Shown here: one piece after another, positions 7,134 to 16,448 of the stretch
Layout of the letters: the number at the start of each line of letters is the position of its first letter
How positions within the stretch are numbered: position 1 is the first letter of the stretch
Assembly (NCBI RefSeq): GCF_017352135.1
Contig: NZ_CP071454.1
Span: forward strand, 2,381,001-2,445,000
DNA: 64,000 nt
Direction of reading: 5' to 3'
From: Rhizobium lentis
GTDB taxonomy: Bacteria; Pseudomonadota; Alphaproteobacteria; Rhizobiales; Rhizobiaceae
The notes under the pieces: generated by a model
What the model was told of the DNA's origin: nothing
The model's database searches: none
What the model saw: only the letters and a program-made list of their open reading frames with translations
Program-made: the position numbers and the translations under genes

Positions 7134-10100
7134 TCAAATCGCCTTGGCGCCCTGCTTGTTGCGCTCGAGCAGCGCCTTCACGGTCGCGTCGGTCACTTTG
7201 CCGTCCGGCTCCTGGCCGATCGACTTCTGGAAGTTCTTGATCGCCGTGACGGTCTTTGCGCCCATTTCGCCATCCGGCGCTCCGGCGTCGAAACCATTAT
7301 TGTTGAGGATTGCCTGAATGTTGCGGATCGCTTTCTTCATGTCGACGGTTGCCGTCTTCACGCCGGTGCCCGCCCATTCGTCGGGGACGTCGATGCCATT
7401 GGCGCGCTGGTCGAGCGGCTCCGGCTTCCAGAGGTCGGCCTTGGCCCGCGCCCGTTCGAGCTGGTCGGGTTTCATGGCGTTGGCCACTTCGTCGCGCTTC
7501 TGCGCTGCATCCTTGTCGCCGGCTTTGGCGGCAATCGCAAACCACTTGTAGGATTCTTCGAGATCGCCCGGAACGCCGTTGCCGCGAGCGCAGAGAATTG
7601 CCAGGTTGAACTGGCTGTCGGTGATGCCGAGGTTGGCGGCCTTGGTGAACCACGAGGCGGCCGTCGCATAGTCCTGCTGGCCGAGCGCGCCGGAGGCGTA
7701 AAGGACGGCAAGATTGTGCATGGCGCTGGCATTGCCCTGGCCTGCCGCCTGTTCGTAGAAGCCTTTCGCCTTGGCGATGTCGCGTTCGACGCCGTTGCCC
7801 TTCTCGTACATGCTGCCGAGTCGGTATTGCGCCGGCGCAAAACCCCTGTCGGCCGCAAGCTGGTACCAGCCCGCGGCCTGCTTCTGATCGACCGTCATGC
7901 CGTTGCGGCCATCCGAATAGCGCGCGCCGATCTCGAACAGCGCCAAGGCGTCACCGCCCTGCGCCGCATCGGCAAGCGATTTCGGCTGCACGGTATCCGG
8001 AACGGTGATGGCGGCCTGCGGCGCGGGCGCCGCTGCGGTCGAGCCGTTCGGAACGAAGCTCGAAGTTTCCTGCGTTGCGCCGGACGAATCGGCGGGGGCA
8101 AGGGTTGCCGTCCCCTCGCCGTCGAGCGGCGTCGCATCGGTCAGGTGCTCGCCGGCGGCAGGCGGGATTGCTTCCGGTTGCGCCGGTTCGGCGGCTGGCG
8201 GTGCGTTTGCGGTTGCCGGCGCGTTCATGTCCGCAGCGCCGGTCTCCGGCTGGGCGGGTGTCGCCTCAGGCAAGGCCGGCTGGGGGTCTTCCATCGCCCC
8301 CGTCAGTGCCGAGACCTCTGCCGGCGGCTGCGGCGCCGGCTCGCCGCTCGTCAGGGTCCGGGCCAGCGGAAAGGCCATAATGGCGAGCAGCACGGCGCCG
8401 ACGGCGAGAAGGATCGGCCGGCGGTAGCGCGAAAAAGCGCTGGTCTTGCCCGTCTTGTTGGCCTTGTCGGCATTCGCAGCCTTCCTCTCGGCCTTGACCG
8501 CCGCCTGCTTCGGATTGGCATCCACTTCCATTGCGGCCGCCTGCGCTGCCCGGCGCGCAGCGGCGATGTAATCGGCGCGATCGGTCTCGACGGCAGGTTT
8601 GCCGCGTTGAGCATTCTGGCTGGCGCGCACCCGTTCAAGGATCTTTTTGACGTCAGGTGCTCCCGAACCCGGTTCGAGCAGTTCGTTCGCCGCATCCGTC
8701 GGCACCACATCGGCGGGATCGATCGACGGTGCGGGGTCGATCACCGCGCGTTCGGTGGCCTTGCTCTCGGTCCTCTTGCCGGGACGCAGCCGTTTGCCGA
8801 GGCTGGCGAGCAGCCCAGACTTTGCCGGTACCGGCGTCGTTGCCTCCGGCGGCCGGGTCGCGGCTTCGATGGCGATAGCGCTCGTTGCGCTCACGGCCGC
8901 GGCCGGGGCGGCGGGTTCCGCTGCGACCTCTGCCGGGCGGATGACCGGAGAGGCCTTCTCTGCCGGGGCGGCTTCCGGCGTCCGCGCGGCTTCGGCCACC
9001 ATCAGCGCGTAGGGATCGACATCGAAATCGACGTCGGCCACGGGCATCTGGACGACCGGCCGTCCGCGCTCTTCCATGCCGTCGAGGCGCTCGGCAATAT
9101 GCACCAGCGTCTCGTGCAGCGCTTTGAAGGTCTTGTGCGTGCGCTCCTCGCTGTCGCGGCTGATATCCTCGAGATGGCGCAGATCCTCGGCCAGCGCCGC
9201 CAGCGCGGACATGTCGGCGGCGGGCACGGCGCCCTGCAGGCCGCCATTGCGCGAATAGGCCTCGACGACGGCTTCGGCCGCCTGGCGCGCCGCCTCGATG
9301 ATATATTCGTCGCTCGTCGCCATATAGTCTTCAATCGCGCCCATGCGCCGGTCGAGGTCGGCGGGGATCTGAGCGCTTTCGCGCGGCTGGCTCATTAGCG
9401 CCGAAAGATTGGCGATCTGGTCTTCGAGGCTCTTCAGCGCCCGCGGATCGGTCGGCGGCGCCGCTGTGGTCTCTTCCAGCCGGGCGGCAATGTCGCTCAG
9501 CCGGCCTTCGAGACGCTGGAAGGCGTCGTCATCGATCGACGCGACAGGTGCGGGCGACTGATAGGCCATCTCGTCAATACGCCGGGCGAGATAATCGAGC
9601 CGCTGTGCCAGCACGTCGTTGACGGCACCGTTCTCGAGTGCGTCGATCTTGCGGGAAATGTCGGACAGCGGTCCGGCGAGGTCGAGCTGGGGTGCTGCCT
9701 TCTGGGTGCGTTCCAGAAGATAGGAAAGATGTTCCAGCCGTTCGTCGAGACGCGAGGTCGCTTCCGCCTTGGTCAGCTCTTCGACTCGCGTCGTCAGCGC
9801 TTCTAGCCGCATCGCCAGCTCGTCGGCCGGGGTTGCGCGGTTGGCCGCATCATGGCTCATCAGGTCGATCTGGTCGGCCAGCGCCGCAAGCCGGCTTTCC
9901 AGCCGCTGCATCAGCGCCGGGTCGTTGGTGGCCGCCGCGCGTCCGCTGGCCGCGATCGCTCGGCTGATCTCATCGAGCCGCGTGTCCATCGCGGCGAACT
10001 GCTCGGACATGGCCCGGTCGTGCGGCTGGATCATATTGCCGAACTGCTCCATCGCCGTGGCGATGGCGATCAGCTTGTCTTCCAGCGCCCGAACGGCCGG

Positions 10101-10886
10101 GCTTTCGCCCATGCCACCAATATGGCGCTTGATGTCGTCGAGCCGGTAGGCGAGCGAAACCAGCTCTTCCTGCAGGCCCTCGGTATCGAGCGCGACAAGC
10201 CGGCTCTCAAAGCCGTCCCAGCGATTTTCCATGTGGCGCAGCGAATCCTCGCGCGCCAGCCCGTCCATCAGTGAGCGCAGTTCCTCGAAATCCTCGCGCA
10301 GGCCAGCGGCCTCCGGGCCGTTGGCGCGGCCGGTCAGCTGGCCGATGCTCTGGGCAAGACGGCCCATGTCGGCGCGGATCTCGTCGGCGAAACGGCCGTC
10401 GCCGGCGCTTGTCTTGATCTCGCGCAGTTCGGCGCGCAGCGCGTTCATCTCACGGGTGACGCCCTCGGAAATATCACGCTTCAGGTCATGGCGCAGGTTG
10501 ACAAGCGCCTGGGCGATCTCGGTCATCGTGTCGGCGCCGGCGCGCAAGCCAGGTGCTGCCAGCGGCGCGGCCGCGCGCGGTGCGGGTTCGCGTGCCTGCG
10601 GGGCCGGCTCGCGCCCATAGGGCCGCTCGCGGGAGGCGTCGAGCGCGCGCTGGCGCTGGCGGATTTCGGCGAGCGGATCAGGGCGCGGCTCGGACGCCTT
10701 TGCGGGTCGGGGAGCATAGGAACCGGCATAGGGATCGCGCTCCGCCGCTGCCGGGCGCGGCCGCTGTTCGCGCCCGCTGCCCATCAACCCTTCGATTCGC
10801 GCCTCCAGCCCTTCGATCGTGCGGTTCAACGCATCGAGCGAGGTCCTGTCGGACTGCCGGGAAGGATTTGATCGCGATCCGTTCAT
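7134..10886 (-). CDS. podJ: PodJ-like polar localization protein with Sel1 repeats and peptidoglycan-binding domain
   Basis: A 1250-residue membrane protein with the PodJ order of parts. Residues about 1-600 are rich in heptad-like segments with repeated coiled-coil phrases (LEDKLIAIATAMEQF, LESRLAALADQIDLM). A Pro/Ala-rich linker follows, with one membrane span at about 818-840 (RRPILLAVGAVLLAIMAF). The periplasmic part has another Ala/Pro linker, four or so Sel1-type TPR repeats at about 970-1130 (AQYRLGSMYEKGNGV) and a C-terminal peptidoglycan-binding domain at about 1185-1245 (NNGFDAGAPDGEMGAKT). In Caulobacter and Agrobacterium PodJ organizes the new pole; that role is inferred here. Transcribed away from a 330-base upstream gap. 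Confidence 0.82.
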   Translation of the reverse strand: MNGSRSNPSRQSDRTSLDALNRTIEGLEARIEGLMGSGREQRPRPAAAERDPYAGSYAPRPAKASEPRPDPLAEIRQRQRALDASRERPYGREPAPQAREPAPRAAAPLAAPGLRAGADTMTEIAQALVNLRHDLKRDISEGVTREMNALRAELREIKTSAGDGRFADEIRADMGRLAQSIGQLTGRANGPEAAGLREDFEELRSLMDGLAREDSLRHMENRWDGFESRLVALDTEGLQEELVSLAYRLDDIKRHIGGMGESPAVRALEDKLIAIATAMEQFGNMIQPHDRAMSEQFAAMDTRLDEISRAIAASGRAAATNDPALMQRLESRLAALADQIDLMSHDAANRATPADELAMRLEALTTRVEELTKAEATSRLDERLEHLSYLLERTQKAAPQLDLAGPLSDISRKIDALENGAVNDVLAQRLDYLARRIDEMAYQSPAPVASIDDDAFQRLEGRLSDIAARLEETTAAPPTDPRALKSLEDQIANLSALMSQPRESAQIPADLDRRMGAIEDYMATSDEYIIEAARQAAEAVVEAYSRNGGLQGAVPAADMSALAALAEDLRHLEDISRDSEERTHKTFKALHETLVHIAERLDGMEERGRPVVQMPVADVDFDVDPYALMVAEAARTPEAAPAEKASPVIRPAEVAAEPAAPAAAVSATSAIAIEAATRPPEATTPVPAKSGLLASLGKRLRPGKRTESKATERAVIDPAPSIDPADVVPTDAANELLEPGSGAPDVKKILERVRASQNAQRGKPAVETDRADYIAAARRAAQAAAMEVDANPKQAAVKAERKAANADKANKTGKTSAFSRYRRPILLAVGAVLLAIMAFPLARTLTSGEPAPQPPAEVSALTGAMEDPQPALPEATPAQPETGAADMNAPATANAPPAAEPAQPEAIPPAAGEHLTDATPLDGEGTATLAPADSSGATQETSSFVPNGSTAAAPAPQAAITVPDTVQPKSLADAAQGGDALALFEIGARYSDGRNGMTVDQKQAAGWYQLAADRGFAPAQYRLGSMYEKGNGVERDIAKAKGFYEQAAGQGNASAMHNLAVLYASGALGQQDYATAASWFTKAANLGITDSQFNLAILCARGNGVPGDLEESYKWFAIAAKAGDKDAAQKRDEVANAMKPDQLERARAKADLWKPEPLDQRANGIDVPDEWAGTGVKTATVDMKKAIRNIQAILNNNGFDAGAPDGEMGAKTVTAIKNFQKSIGQEPDGKVTDATVKALLERNKQGAKAI

Positions 10887-11215
10887 CTTCTTGCTCGCTT
10901 CGACTGCTCGAGCTCTCGTCAGAGCCCGATCCGTGGCTATTCCGTCTGTGGCCCACGCTTGTCACGCGGTCCGGAGCGCATCATCCATAAGAAAATAGTC
11001 AATTAGACTTTCCTCAGGCTGAACGATGTAGCGGCATTCTTGGGAAACGCGAGACTGGGAAAAGAATGCGGATCACTACGGCTCAATCCGCACCTTTCAC
11101 GAAACGTGGTAAACAAGCCGTTAATATCGATGAGAATTTTTTAACGTTTGCATTCCAGAAGCCAATTTGGTCGCCAGTCGCCATGGAATTGGCCAGGTCG
11201 GACGGCCATACCCGA
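10887..11215. other. Intergenic region upstream of the podJ-like gene
   Basis: No convincing gene. It should hold the podJ-like promoter, reading leftward. A near-match to a TTAA-N7-TTAA (CtrA-type) site lies at about 11108-11122 but has one mismatch and sits far from the start codon. The right edge abuts the VOC remnant. Confidence 0.4.
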
Positions 11216-11501
11216 TCAGGCCGGCCTCGGATATTGCAGCTCGATCTTCACGCCGTCGGGCCATAGACGAAGACCTGGCCGAGGTCGGTGTCGGGAATAT
11301 CGTAATTTTCGTAACGATAGCCGCTCGCCTTGATGCGCTCCAGAGCCGGCTCGAATTCGTAAAGGCTGAAGGCGACATGAATTGAAAATGCCCGGCGGAA
11401 AATCGGTGCTGCGCGATGTCAGCAGGAGATGGATGACGGGTCGTTCGTCCAGATGCCGTGAAAGTTGCCTTCTCCGTCGGCAATACGCCGCGCAAGCCCA
11501 G
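11216..11501 (-). pseudogene. C-terminal remnant of a VOC (glyoxalase/bleomycin resistance) family protein
   Basis: Reading leftward from the SDR stop codon, pieces of a single VOC domain can be followed only by changing frame: DGEGNFHGIWTNDP, then VIHLLLTSRSTDFPPGIFN, then HVAFSLYEFEPALERIKASG and onward to VFVYGP, then DGVKIELQYPRPA followed by a stop. HVAF and the VFVYGP-DGVKIELQY stretch are the classic second-half VOC motifs. At least two, probably three, single-base shifts break the frame, and the N-terminal half is absent. Sequencing errors could explain the shifts but not the missing half. Confidence 0.65.
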
Positions 11502-12203
11502 TTAGAAATTTTCCGTCCACGGCCTGACTTCCACCTCCAGCGACCACGCGCTGCGGTGCTTGCGAAGCACGTCGAGATAGGTTTGGGCGATTGCGTCGGG
11601 CAAGAGCGTCGCATCCGGTTTGTCTGCCCGGTCCGGCCGGGTTTGCGAGCGCACCGCGCCGTCGATGACGAAATGCGCGATATGAATGCCCATCGGACCG
11701 AGTTCGCGGGCGGCACTCTGGGCAAGGCCACGCAGCGCGAATTTTCCCATCGCGAAGGGCGCCGATTGCGCAAAGCCCTTCACGCTCGCCGACGCGCCGG
11801 TAATGAGAATGGCGCCGTGCCGCTGTGGTATCATCCGTTGCGCCGCCTGCTGCACCACCAGAAAGCCGCCCATCGCCGTCGTCGCAATCGCTTTTTCGAC
11901 TTCGGCGGGGTCGAGTTCGGCGAGCGGCCCGCGCAGGCGGGCGCTGGCGTTAAAGATCACCACTTCGGGTCCACCGATTGCGGCGGCAACCTCTTCGAAC
12001 AGCAACTGGACGCTGGCAGGCTGCGAGACGTCGGCCGCAAATGCCCTGGCGCCGGTCTCCTCTAAGAGCGTCTGCAGCTTTTCGATATTGCGGGCGGCGA
12101 GCCCGACCTTGACGCCCAGCCCCGACAGTTGCCGGGCGAGCGACGCGCTGATGCCAGAGCCGGCGCCGACGATGAGGGCGCTCTGATAAGGAAAGTCGGT
12201 CAT
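11502..12203 (-). CDS. SDR family oxidoreductase-like protein lacking the catalytic Tyr
   Basis: A 233-residue short-chain dehydrogenase/reductase fold. The cofactor loop VGAGSGIS is at 12-18 and the NNAG position reads NASA at 85-88. The active-site segment is ITGASASVKG followed by PFAMGK, where the usual YxxxK is FxxxK (F150, K154). Without the Tyr, ordinary alcohol/ketone chemistry is doubtful; some SDR subfamilies with this change exist, so it may be a divergent enzyme or a non-catalytic nucleotide-binding protein. Start at 12203 is supported by GAGGA; an in-frame extension to 12266 lacks one. Followed directly by the VOC remnant. Confidence 0.8.
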   Translation of the reverse strand: MTDFPYQSALIVGAGSGISASLARQLSGLGVKVGLAARNIEKLQTLLEETGARAFAADVSQPASVQLLFEEVAAAIGGPEVVIFNASARLRGPLAELDPAEVEKAIATTAMGGFLVVQQAAQRMIPQRHGAILITGASASVKGFAQSAPFAMGKFALRGLAQSAARELGPMGIHIAHFVIDGAVRSQTRPDRADKPDATLLPDAIAQTYLDVLRKHRSAWSLEVEVRPWTENF

Positions 12204-12280
12204 GATATCGTCCTCGATGGATCGTCGGAAAGACGTAGGAAGCCCGACGAGGCCGCGCCACCCCACCGCCCAGCCGAATT

Positions 12281-12964
12281 TCAGTCCGGCGCGTCAATCG
12301 AATAGGCGCTGATGCGCGAGAGGTGGATGTAGGAAAGGCCGGTTTCGTCGGCCCATTCGTTGAAGGCCTGCTGGATCAATTGCTGATCTTTCCTCGTTGT
12401 GCCGGAGGAGGAGAGTGGCACACCGGCCGATCTCAGGCAGGCGAGCACGTCGAGCGTGGCGACGAAGCTGTCGCGGCCGATGCCGCGCAGGAAATATTGT
12501 CCGGTCATGCCGCCGAGCCGGCTGCCGCGTTTGGTCAACAGCTCGAGAAGGCCGATCTGATCTTCCCGCGGCCAGTCGGCGAAGAAGGCGCCGGCGCTGC
12601 CGTGTTCCCTTGCCAGTTCTCGGACGAAGGCGGCATTGGCGCGAACCGACATGATCTTCGCGCCATTGCGGATGATCCGCTCGTCCGATGTCAGCTCGTG
12701 CCAATAATCGTCGGGCGCAATATTCAACGCCGCCGGGTCGAAGCCTGAAAAGGCGGCCTCAAAGCCCGGCCATTTCGCATCGATCACCTTGTGCACGAAG
12801 CCGCTGTAGAAGATACGCCGGGTCATATCCGCCAGGATGTGATCGTCTGAGGTGGCGCGCAGCCGGTCGTGATCCGGCCGGTGGTTCTCCAGCATGGCCT
12901 GCAACGCGGCTGCTCCGCCCTTCCGCTCCTCTGCACGCTGTCTTATCGCCTCGAATCTGATCAT
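12281..12964 (-). CDS. DNA-3-methyladenine glycosylase I family protein
   Basis: A 227-residue protein resembling Tag: the N-terminal segment FYSGFVHKVIDAKWPGFEAAF matches the region around the methyladenine pocket, followed by IIRNGAKIMSVRANAAFV, which aligns with the helix that carries catalytic and DNA contacts, and GMTGQYFLRGIGRDSF near the C-terminus. The enzyme would excise 3-methyladenine from alkylated DNA. The zinc-site Cys/His residues of classical Tag are not evident, so this is a divergent member. Start 12964 is preferred; a second ATG at 12985 would add seven residues. Lies 77 bases upstream of the SDR gene on the same strand. Confidence 0.72.
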   Translation of the reverse strand: MIRFEAIRQRAEERKGGAAALQAMLENHRPDHDRLRATSDDHILADMTRRIFYSGFVHKVIDAKWPGFEAAFSGFDPAALNIAPDDYWHELTSDERIIRNGAKIMSVRANAAFVRELAREHGSAGAFFADWPREDQIGLLELLTKRGSRLGGMTGQYFLRGIGRDSFVATLDVLACLRSAGVPLSSSGTTRKDQQLIQQAFNEWADETGLSYIHLSRISAYSIDAPD

Positions 12965-13117
12965 CCCCGCGGTCCCCTGAAGCATTTGCGGATTGAAAGA
13001 CGCTTCCGCTTATATGCCGCTCCCAGATGGACAAGGAAGGGGAGATGACGTCTCCTCGTTCCGCCCGGACTCGCCGGCCGAAGATTTTTTTCAGAAAAGG
13101 GAGCGAAGCTGCAGAAT

Positions 13118-13139
13118 TTGACGTTTACGCAAACGTCAA
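13118..13139. promoter_or_regulatory. Palindromic operator overlapping the beta-oxidation promoter
   Basis: TTGACGTTT-N4-AAACGTCAA is an almost perfect dyad about 64 bases before the acyl-CoA dehydrogenase start. Its left arm doubles as a -35 box (TTGACG) with TATTTT 16 bases downstream at 13140-13145. The sequence resembles LiuR/PsrA-type sites reported upstream of fatty-acid and branched-chain amino-acid degradation genes in proteobacteria. Regulator identity is inferred from resemblance and gene context. Confidence 0.6.
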
Positions 13140-13202
13140 TATTTTGTAAGACAGTGCCCGAGGCCGGAGCGATCCGGTCAGTCGAATGGAGGAATTCTGA
13201 AG

Positions 13203-14999
13203 ATGCCAGTCTACAAGGCCCCGGTGACCGACACGCTTTTCGTTCTGAACGATGTGCTGGGCCTCGAACGCTACAATAATCTTCCCGGTTTTGCCGACGC
13301 GACGCCCGATATGATCGAGGCAATCCTCGGCGAGGCGGCGAAGGTTGCCGAAGAAGTCCTTTTCCCGGTGAATTATTCCGGCGACCAGGAAGGCTGCGTT
13401 CGCCATGACGATGCGAGCGTCTCGACGCCGAACGGCTTCAAGGAGGCGTACAGGTCCTATCGCGAAGGCGGCTGGATCGGCCTTGCGGTGCCGGAGGAGT
13501 TCGGCGGCCAGGGGCTTCCCTATACGCTGCATGCCGCTGTCGGCGAATATACCTCCGCCGCCAATATGTCGCTGATGATGTATCCGGGCCTGACGCAGGG
13601 CGCGATTGCCGCGATCCTCGTCCACGGCACGCAGGAGCAGAAAGACACCTATCTGCCGAAGATGGTGGACGGCTCTTGGTCCGGCACCATGAACCTGACC
13701 GAGCCGCATTGCGGCACCGATCTCGGCATGCTGCGCACCAAGGCGGTGCCGCAGGCCGATGGCAGCTATAAGATATCAGGTCAGAAGATTTTCATCTCCG
13801 CTGGCGAACACGACCTGACCGACAACATCGTCCATCTGGTGCTGGCCCGTATCGAAGGTGCGCCCGAGGGCACCAAAGGTATCTCGCTCTTCATCGTCCC
13901 GAAATTCCTCGTCGGCGAGGACGGAACGCTTGGCGCCCGCAACGCCGTTTCCTGCGGCGCGATCGAGCACAAGATGGGCATCCACGGCAACGCCACCTGC
14001 GTCATGAATTACGACGAGGCGACGGGCTTCCTGATCGGCGCCGAAAACCGCGGCCTCAACGCCATGTTCGTGATGATGAACGAGGCCCGCCTGATGGTCG
14101 GCCTGCAGGGCATCGCCATTTCCGAGATCGCCTATCAGAATGCCGCGAATTACGCCCGCGACCGCATCCAGGGCCGTTCGCTCTCCGGCCCCAAGGCGCC
14201 TGACAAGAAGGCCGATCCGATCATCGTCCATCCGGATATCCGCCGGTCGCTGATGACTATCCGCGCCTTCAACGAGGCCGGCCGCGCCTTTCTGCTCTGG
14301 ACCGCGCTCAAGTCCGATATCGCCCATCGCGCCACCGACGAGAAGGAGCGCCAGACCGCCGACGATATTCTCGGCCTCGTCACCCCGATCCTCAAGGGCG
14401 TAATGACCGACAGGGGCTTCGATCACGCCGTCATGGCCCAGCAGGTCTTCGGCGGTCACGGCTATGTCGAAGAGCACGGCATGAGCCAGTATGTGCGCGA
14501 TGCCCGCATCGCCATGATCTATGAAGGCGCCAACGGCATCCAGGCGCTCGACCTCGTCGGCCGCAAGCTCGCCCTGAACGGCGGCCGCGCCGCCATGGCG
14601 CTGTTCAAGGAGATCGGCGACTTCTGCGAGGAGAACCGCAGCAACGAGAAGCTCTCCTTCTTCACCAAGCACCTGAAGAAGGGCTTGAACGACGTCCAGA
14701 GCGCGACCATGTGGTTCATGCAGAACGCCATGGCCAAGCCCGACAATGCCGGCGCTGGCTCGACCGATTACATGCACCTCTTCGGCCTCGTCGTTCTCGG
14801 CTATATGTGGGCGAAGATGGCGAAGGCCGCCGAGGACGGCCTTGCCTCCGGTGAGGCAAGCCGCGAGGATTATCTGAAGAACAAGCTGATCACGGCGAAA
14901 TTCTTCATGGAACGGATCATGCCGGAAACGGCACTTCGCAAGGCCCGCATCGAAGCCGGCGCCGACACGATGATGGAGCTGGCCGCGGAAGCGTTTTGA
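13203..14999 (+). CDS. Acyl-CoA dehydrogenase (FadE/DmdC-type, with C-terminal extension)
   Basis: A 598-residue flavoprotein of the long acyl-CoA dehydrogenase class. It contains the FAD/substrate motif GTMNLTEPHCGTDLG, the middle-domain motif KISGQKIFIS, the QVFGGHGYVEEHGM segment and MIYEGANGIQALD, whose E441 is the expected catalytic base. A conserved C-terminal extension follows, as in 3-methylmercaptopropionyl-CoA dehydrogenase and related enzymes. It performs the first oxidation of acyl-CoA degradation. GGAGGA precedes the start; the palindrome at 13118-13139 is placed to control it. The next two genes supply the remaining beta-oxidation steps, suggesting one operon. Confidence 0.9.
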   Translation: MPVYKAPVTDTLFVLNDVLGLERYNNLPGFADATPDMIEAILGEAAKVAEEVLFPVNYSGDQEGCVRHDDASVSTPNGFKEAYRSYREGGWIGLAVPEEFGGQGLPYTLHAAVGEYTSAANMSLMMYPGLTQGAIAAILVHGTQEQKDTYLPKMVDGSWSGTMNLTEPHCGTDLGMLRTKAVPQADGSYKISGQKIFISAGEHDLTDNIVHLVLARIEGAPEGTKGISLFIVPKFLVGEDGTLGARNAVSCGAIEHKMGIHGNATCVMNYDEATGFLIGAENRGLNAMFVMMNEARLMVGLQGIAISEIAYQNAANYARDRIQGRSLSGPKAPDKKADPIIVHPDIRRSLMTIRAFNEAGRAFLLWTALKSDIAHRATDEKERQTADDILGLVTPILKGVMTDRGFDHAVMAQQVFGGHGYVEEHGMSQYVRDARIAMIYEGANGIQALDLVGRKLALNGGRAAMALFKEIGDFCEENRSNEKLSFFTKHLKKGLNDVQSATMWFMQNAMAKPDNAGAGSTDYMHLFGLVVLGYMWAKMAKAAEDGLASGEASREDYLKNKLITAKFFMERIMPETALRKARIEAGADTMMELAAEAF

Positions 15000-15008
15000 G
15001 CCGGTTCT

Positions 15009-15030
15009 CCCTCCCCCTTTGGGGAGGGTT
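15009..15030. repeat. GC-rich hairpin repeat after the acyl-CoA dehydrogenase gene
   Basis: CCCTCCCC-N4-GGGGAGGG followed by TT, an 8-bp perfect stem. A related sequence (CCCTCTCC, then GGGGAGGG) lies at about 16391-16410 after the thiolase gene. Either a dispersed intergenic palindrome or a processing/attenuation hairpin inside the operon. The following 140 bases up to the thiolase start contain another dyad around AAACGATCC and GGTGAATCGTTT but no gene. Confidence 0.5.
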
Positions 15031-15171
15031 GGGGGTGAGAAGCGGTCGGCGCAGCCGACGAAACGATCCGGTGAATCGTTTCGAGCGCCGAACGCCCTGA
15101 GTTTAAAACGAAGGGCTATTTGGTCTTCGCAGATTTTGAAGGCGCGTTGGCGCCGCCAGGGAGACGAGACA

Positions 15172-16380
15172 ATGACCGAGGTTTTCATTTACGATCACGT
15201 CCGCACGCCGCGCGGCCGCGGCAAGAAGGACGGCGCCCTGCATGAGGTGCCCTCCGTGCGTCTTGCGGCCAAGACGCTGGAAGCGATCCGCGACCGCAAC
15301 GGGCTCGACACCACGACCGTCGACGACATCATCATGGGCTGCGTCGATCCGGTCATGGATGCCGGCGCGGTCATCCCGAAGGCTGCCGCCTTCGAAGCCG
15401 GTTATTCCACAAGAGCGCCCGGCATGCAGATCTCCCGCTTCTGCGCCTCCGGCCTCGACGCCGTCAATTTCGCCGCCGGCAAGATCGCCCAGGGCGCCGA
15501 CGATATCGTCATTGCCGGCGGGGTGGAAAGCATGTCGCGCGTCGGCTTGGGCATGTCGGGCGGCGCCTGGTTCATGGACCCATCGGTGAATTTTCCGGCC
15601 TATTTCATGCCGCAGGGCGTCTCGGCCGATCTCATCGCCACCAAATACGGTTTTAGCAGAACCGATGTCGACGCTTACGCCGTCGAGAGCCAGAAGCGTG
15701 CCGCCCATGCCTGGGAGCAGGGCTGGTTCGACAAGTCGGTCGTGCCGGTCAAGGACCAGAACGGCCTGACGATCCTTGACAAGGACGAGCATATGCGCCC
15801 CGGCACCGATATGCAGGCGCTCGCCTCCCTCAATCCGTCCTTCCAGATGCCCGGCGAGATGGGCGGCTTCGAGGCCGTCGGCATCCAGGCCCATCCCGAG
15901 ATCGAACGGATCAACTATGTTCATCACGCCGGCAACTCCTCCGGCATCGTCGATGGTGCCGCTGCGGTGCTCTTGGGGTCCAAGGCGGGCGGTGAGAGCA
16001 TGGGGCTGAAGCCGCGTGGACGCATCAAGGCTTTCGCCAATATCGGCTCCGATCCGGCCTTGATGCTGACCGGCCCTGTCGACGTGACCGAAAAGCTGTT
16101 GAAGCGGACGGGCATGAACCTTGCTGACATCGACCTCTTCGAGCTGAACGAAGCCTTCGCCGCCGTGGTATTGCGCTATATGCAGGCCTTCGACATCGAC
16201 CATGACAGGATCAACGTCAATGGCGGTGCGATCGCCATGGGTCACCCGCTTGGCGCCACCGGCGCCATGATCCTCGGCACCGTGCTGGACGAGCTTGAAC
16301 GCCGCGACCTCAACACCGCGCTGGTGACGCTCTGCATCGGCGCCGGCATGGGCACGGCAACGGTTATCGAACGCGTTTGA
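15172..16380 (+). CDS. Acetyl-CoA acyltransferase (thiolase, FadA-type)
   Basis: A 402-residue thiolase. The nucleophilic Cys is C91 in [14 protein letters not shown], the active-site His is H358 in [16 protein letters not shown], and the second Cys is C388 in [10 protein letters not shown], giving a complete catalytic set; NEAFAAV is also present. It cleaves 3-ketoacyl-CoA to acetyl-CoA and a shortened acyl-CoA. The start at 15172 is taken because GGGAGACGAG precedes it and the family sequence starts there, although the frame is open from 15019. It sits between the acyl-CoA dehydrogenase and the FadB-like gene. Confidence 0.9.
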   Translation: MTEVFIYDHVRTPRGRGKKDGALHEVPSVRLAAKTLEAIRDRNGLDTTTVDDIIMGCVDPVMDAGAVIPKAAAFEAGYSTRAPGMQISRFCASGLDAVNFAAGKIAQGADDIVIAGGVESMSRVGLGMSGGAWFMDPSVNFPAYFMPQGVSADLIATKYGFSRTDVDAYAVESQKRAAHAWEQGWFDKSVVPVKDQNGLTILDKDEHMRPGTDMQALASLNPSFQMPGEMGGFEAVGIQAHPEIERINYVHHAGNSSGIVDGAAAVLLGSKAGGESMGLKPRGRIKAFANIGSDPALMLTGPVDVTEKLLKRTGMNLADIDLFELNEAFAAVVLRYMQAFDIDHDRINVNGGAIAMGHPLGATGAMILGTVLDELERRDLNTALVTLCIGAGMGTATVIERV

Positions 16381-16448
16381 TGGGATCGCGACCCTCTCCA
16401 CAAGGGGAGGGGGTTCACCGCAAGAGAATTCAGGGAGAGGAATTCCCA

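Noticed and set aside
11108..11122. Possible CtrA-binding site upstream of the podJ-like gene
   Set aside because: TAAA-N7-TTAA has a mismatch and lies over 200 bases from the start codon; too weak to call.
11066..11266. A 66-codon plus-strand frame upstream of podJ
   Set aside because: Its second half is antisense to the VOC remnant and it has no family resemblance.
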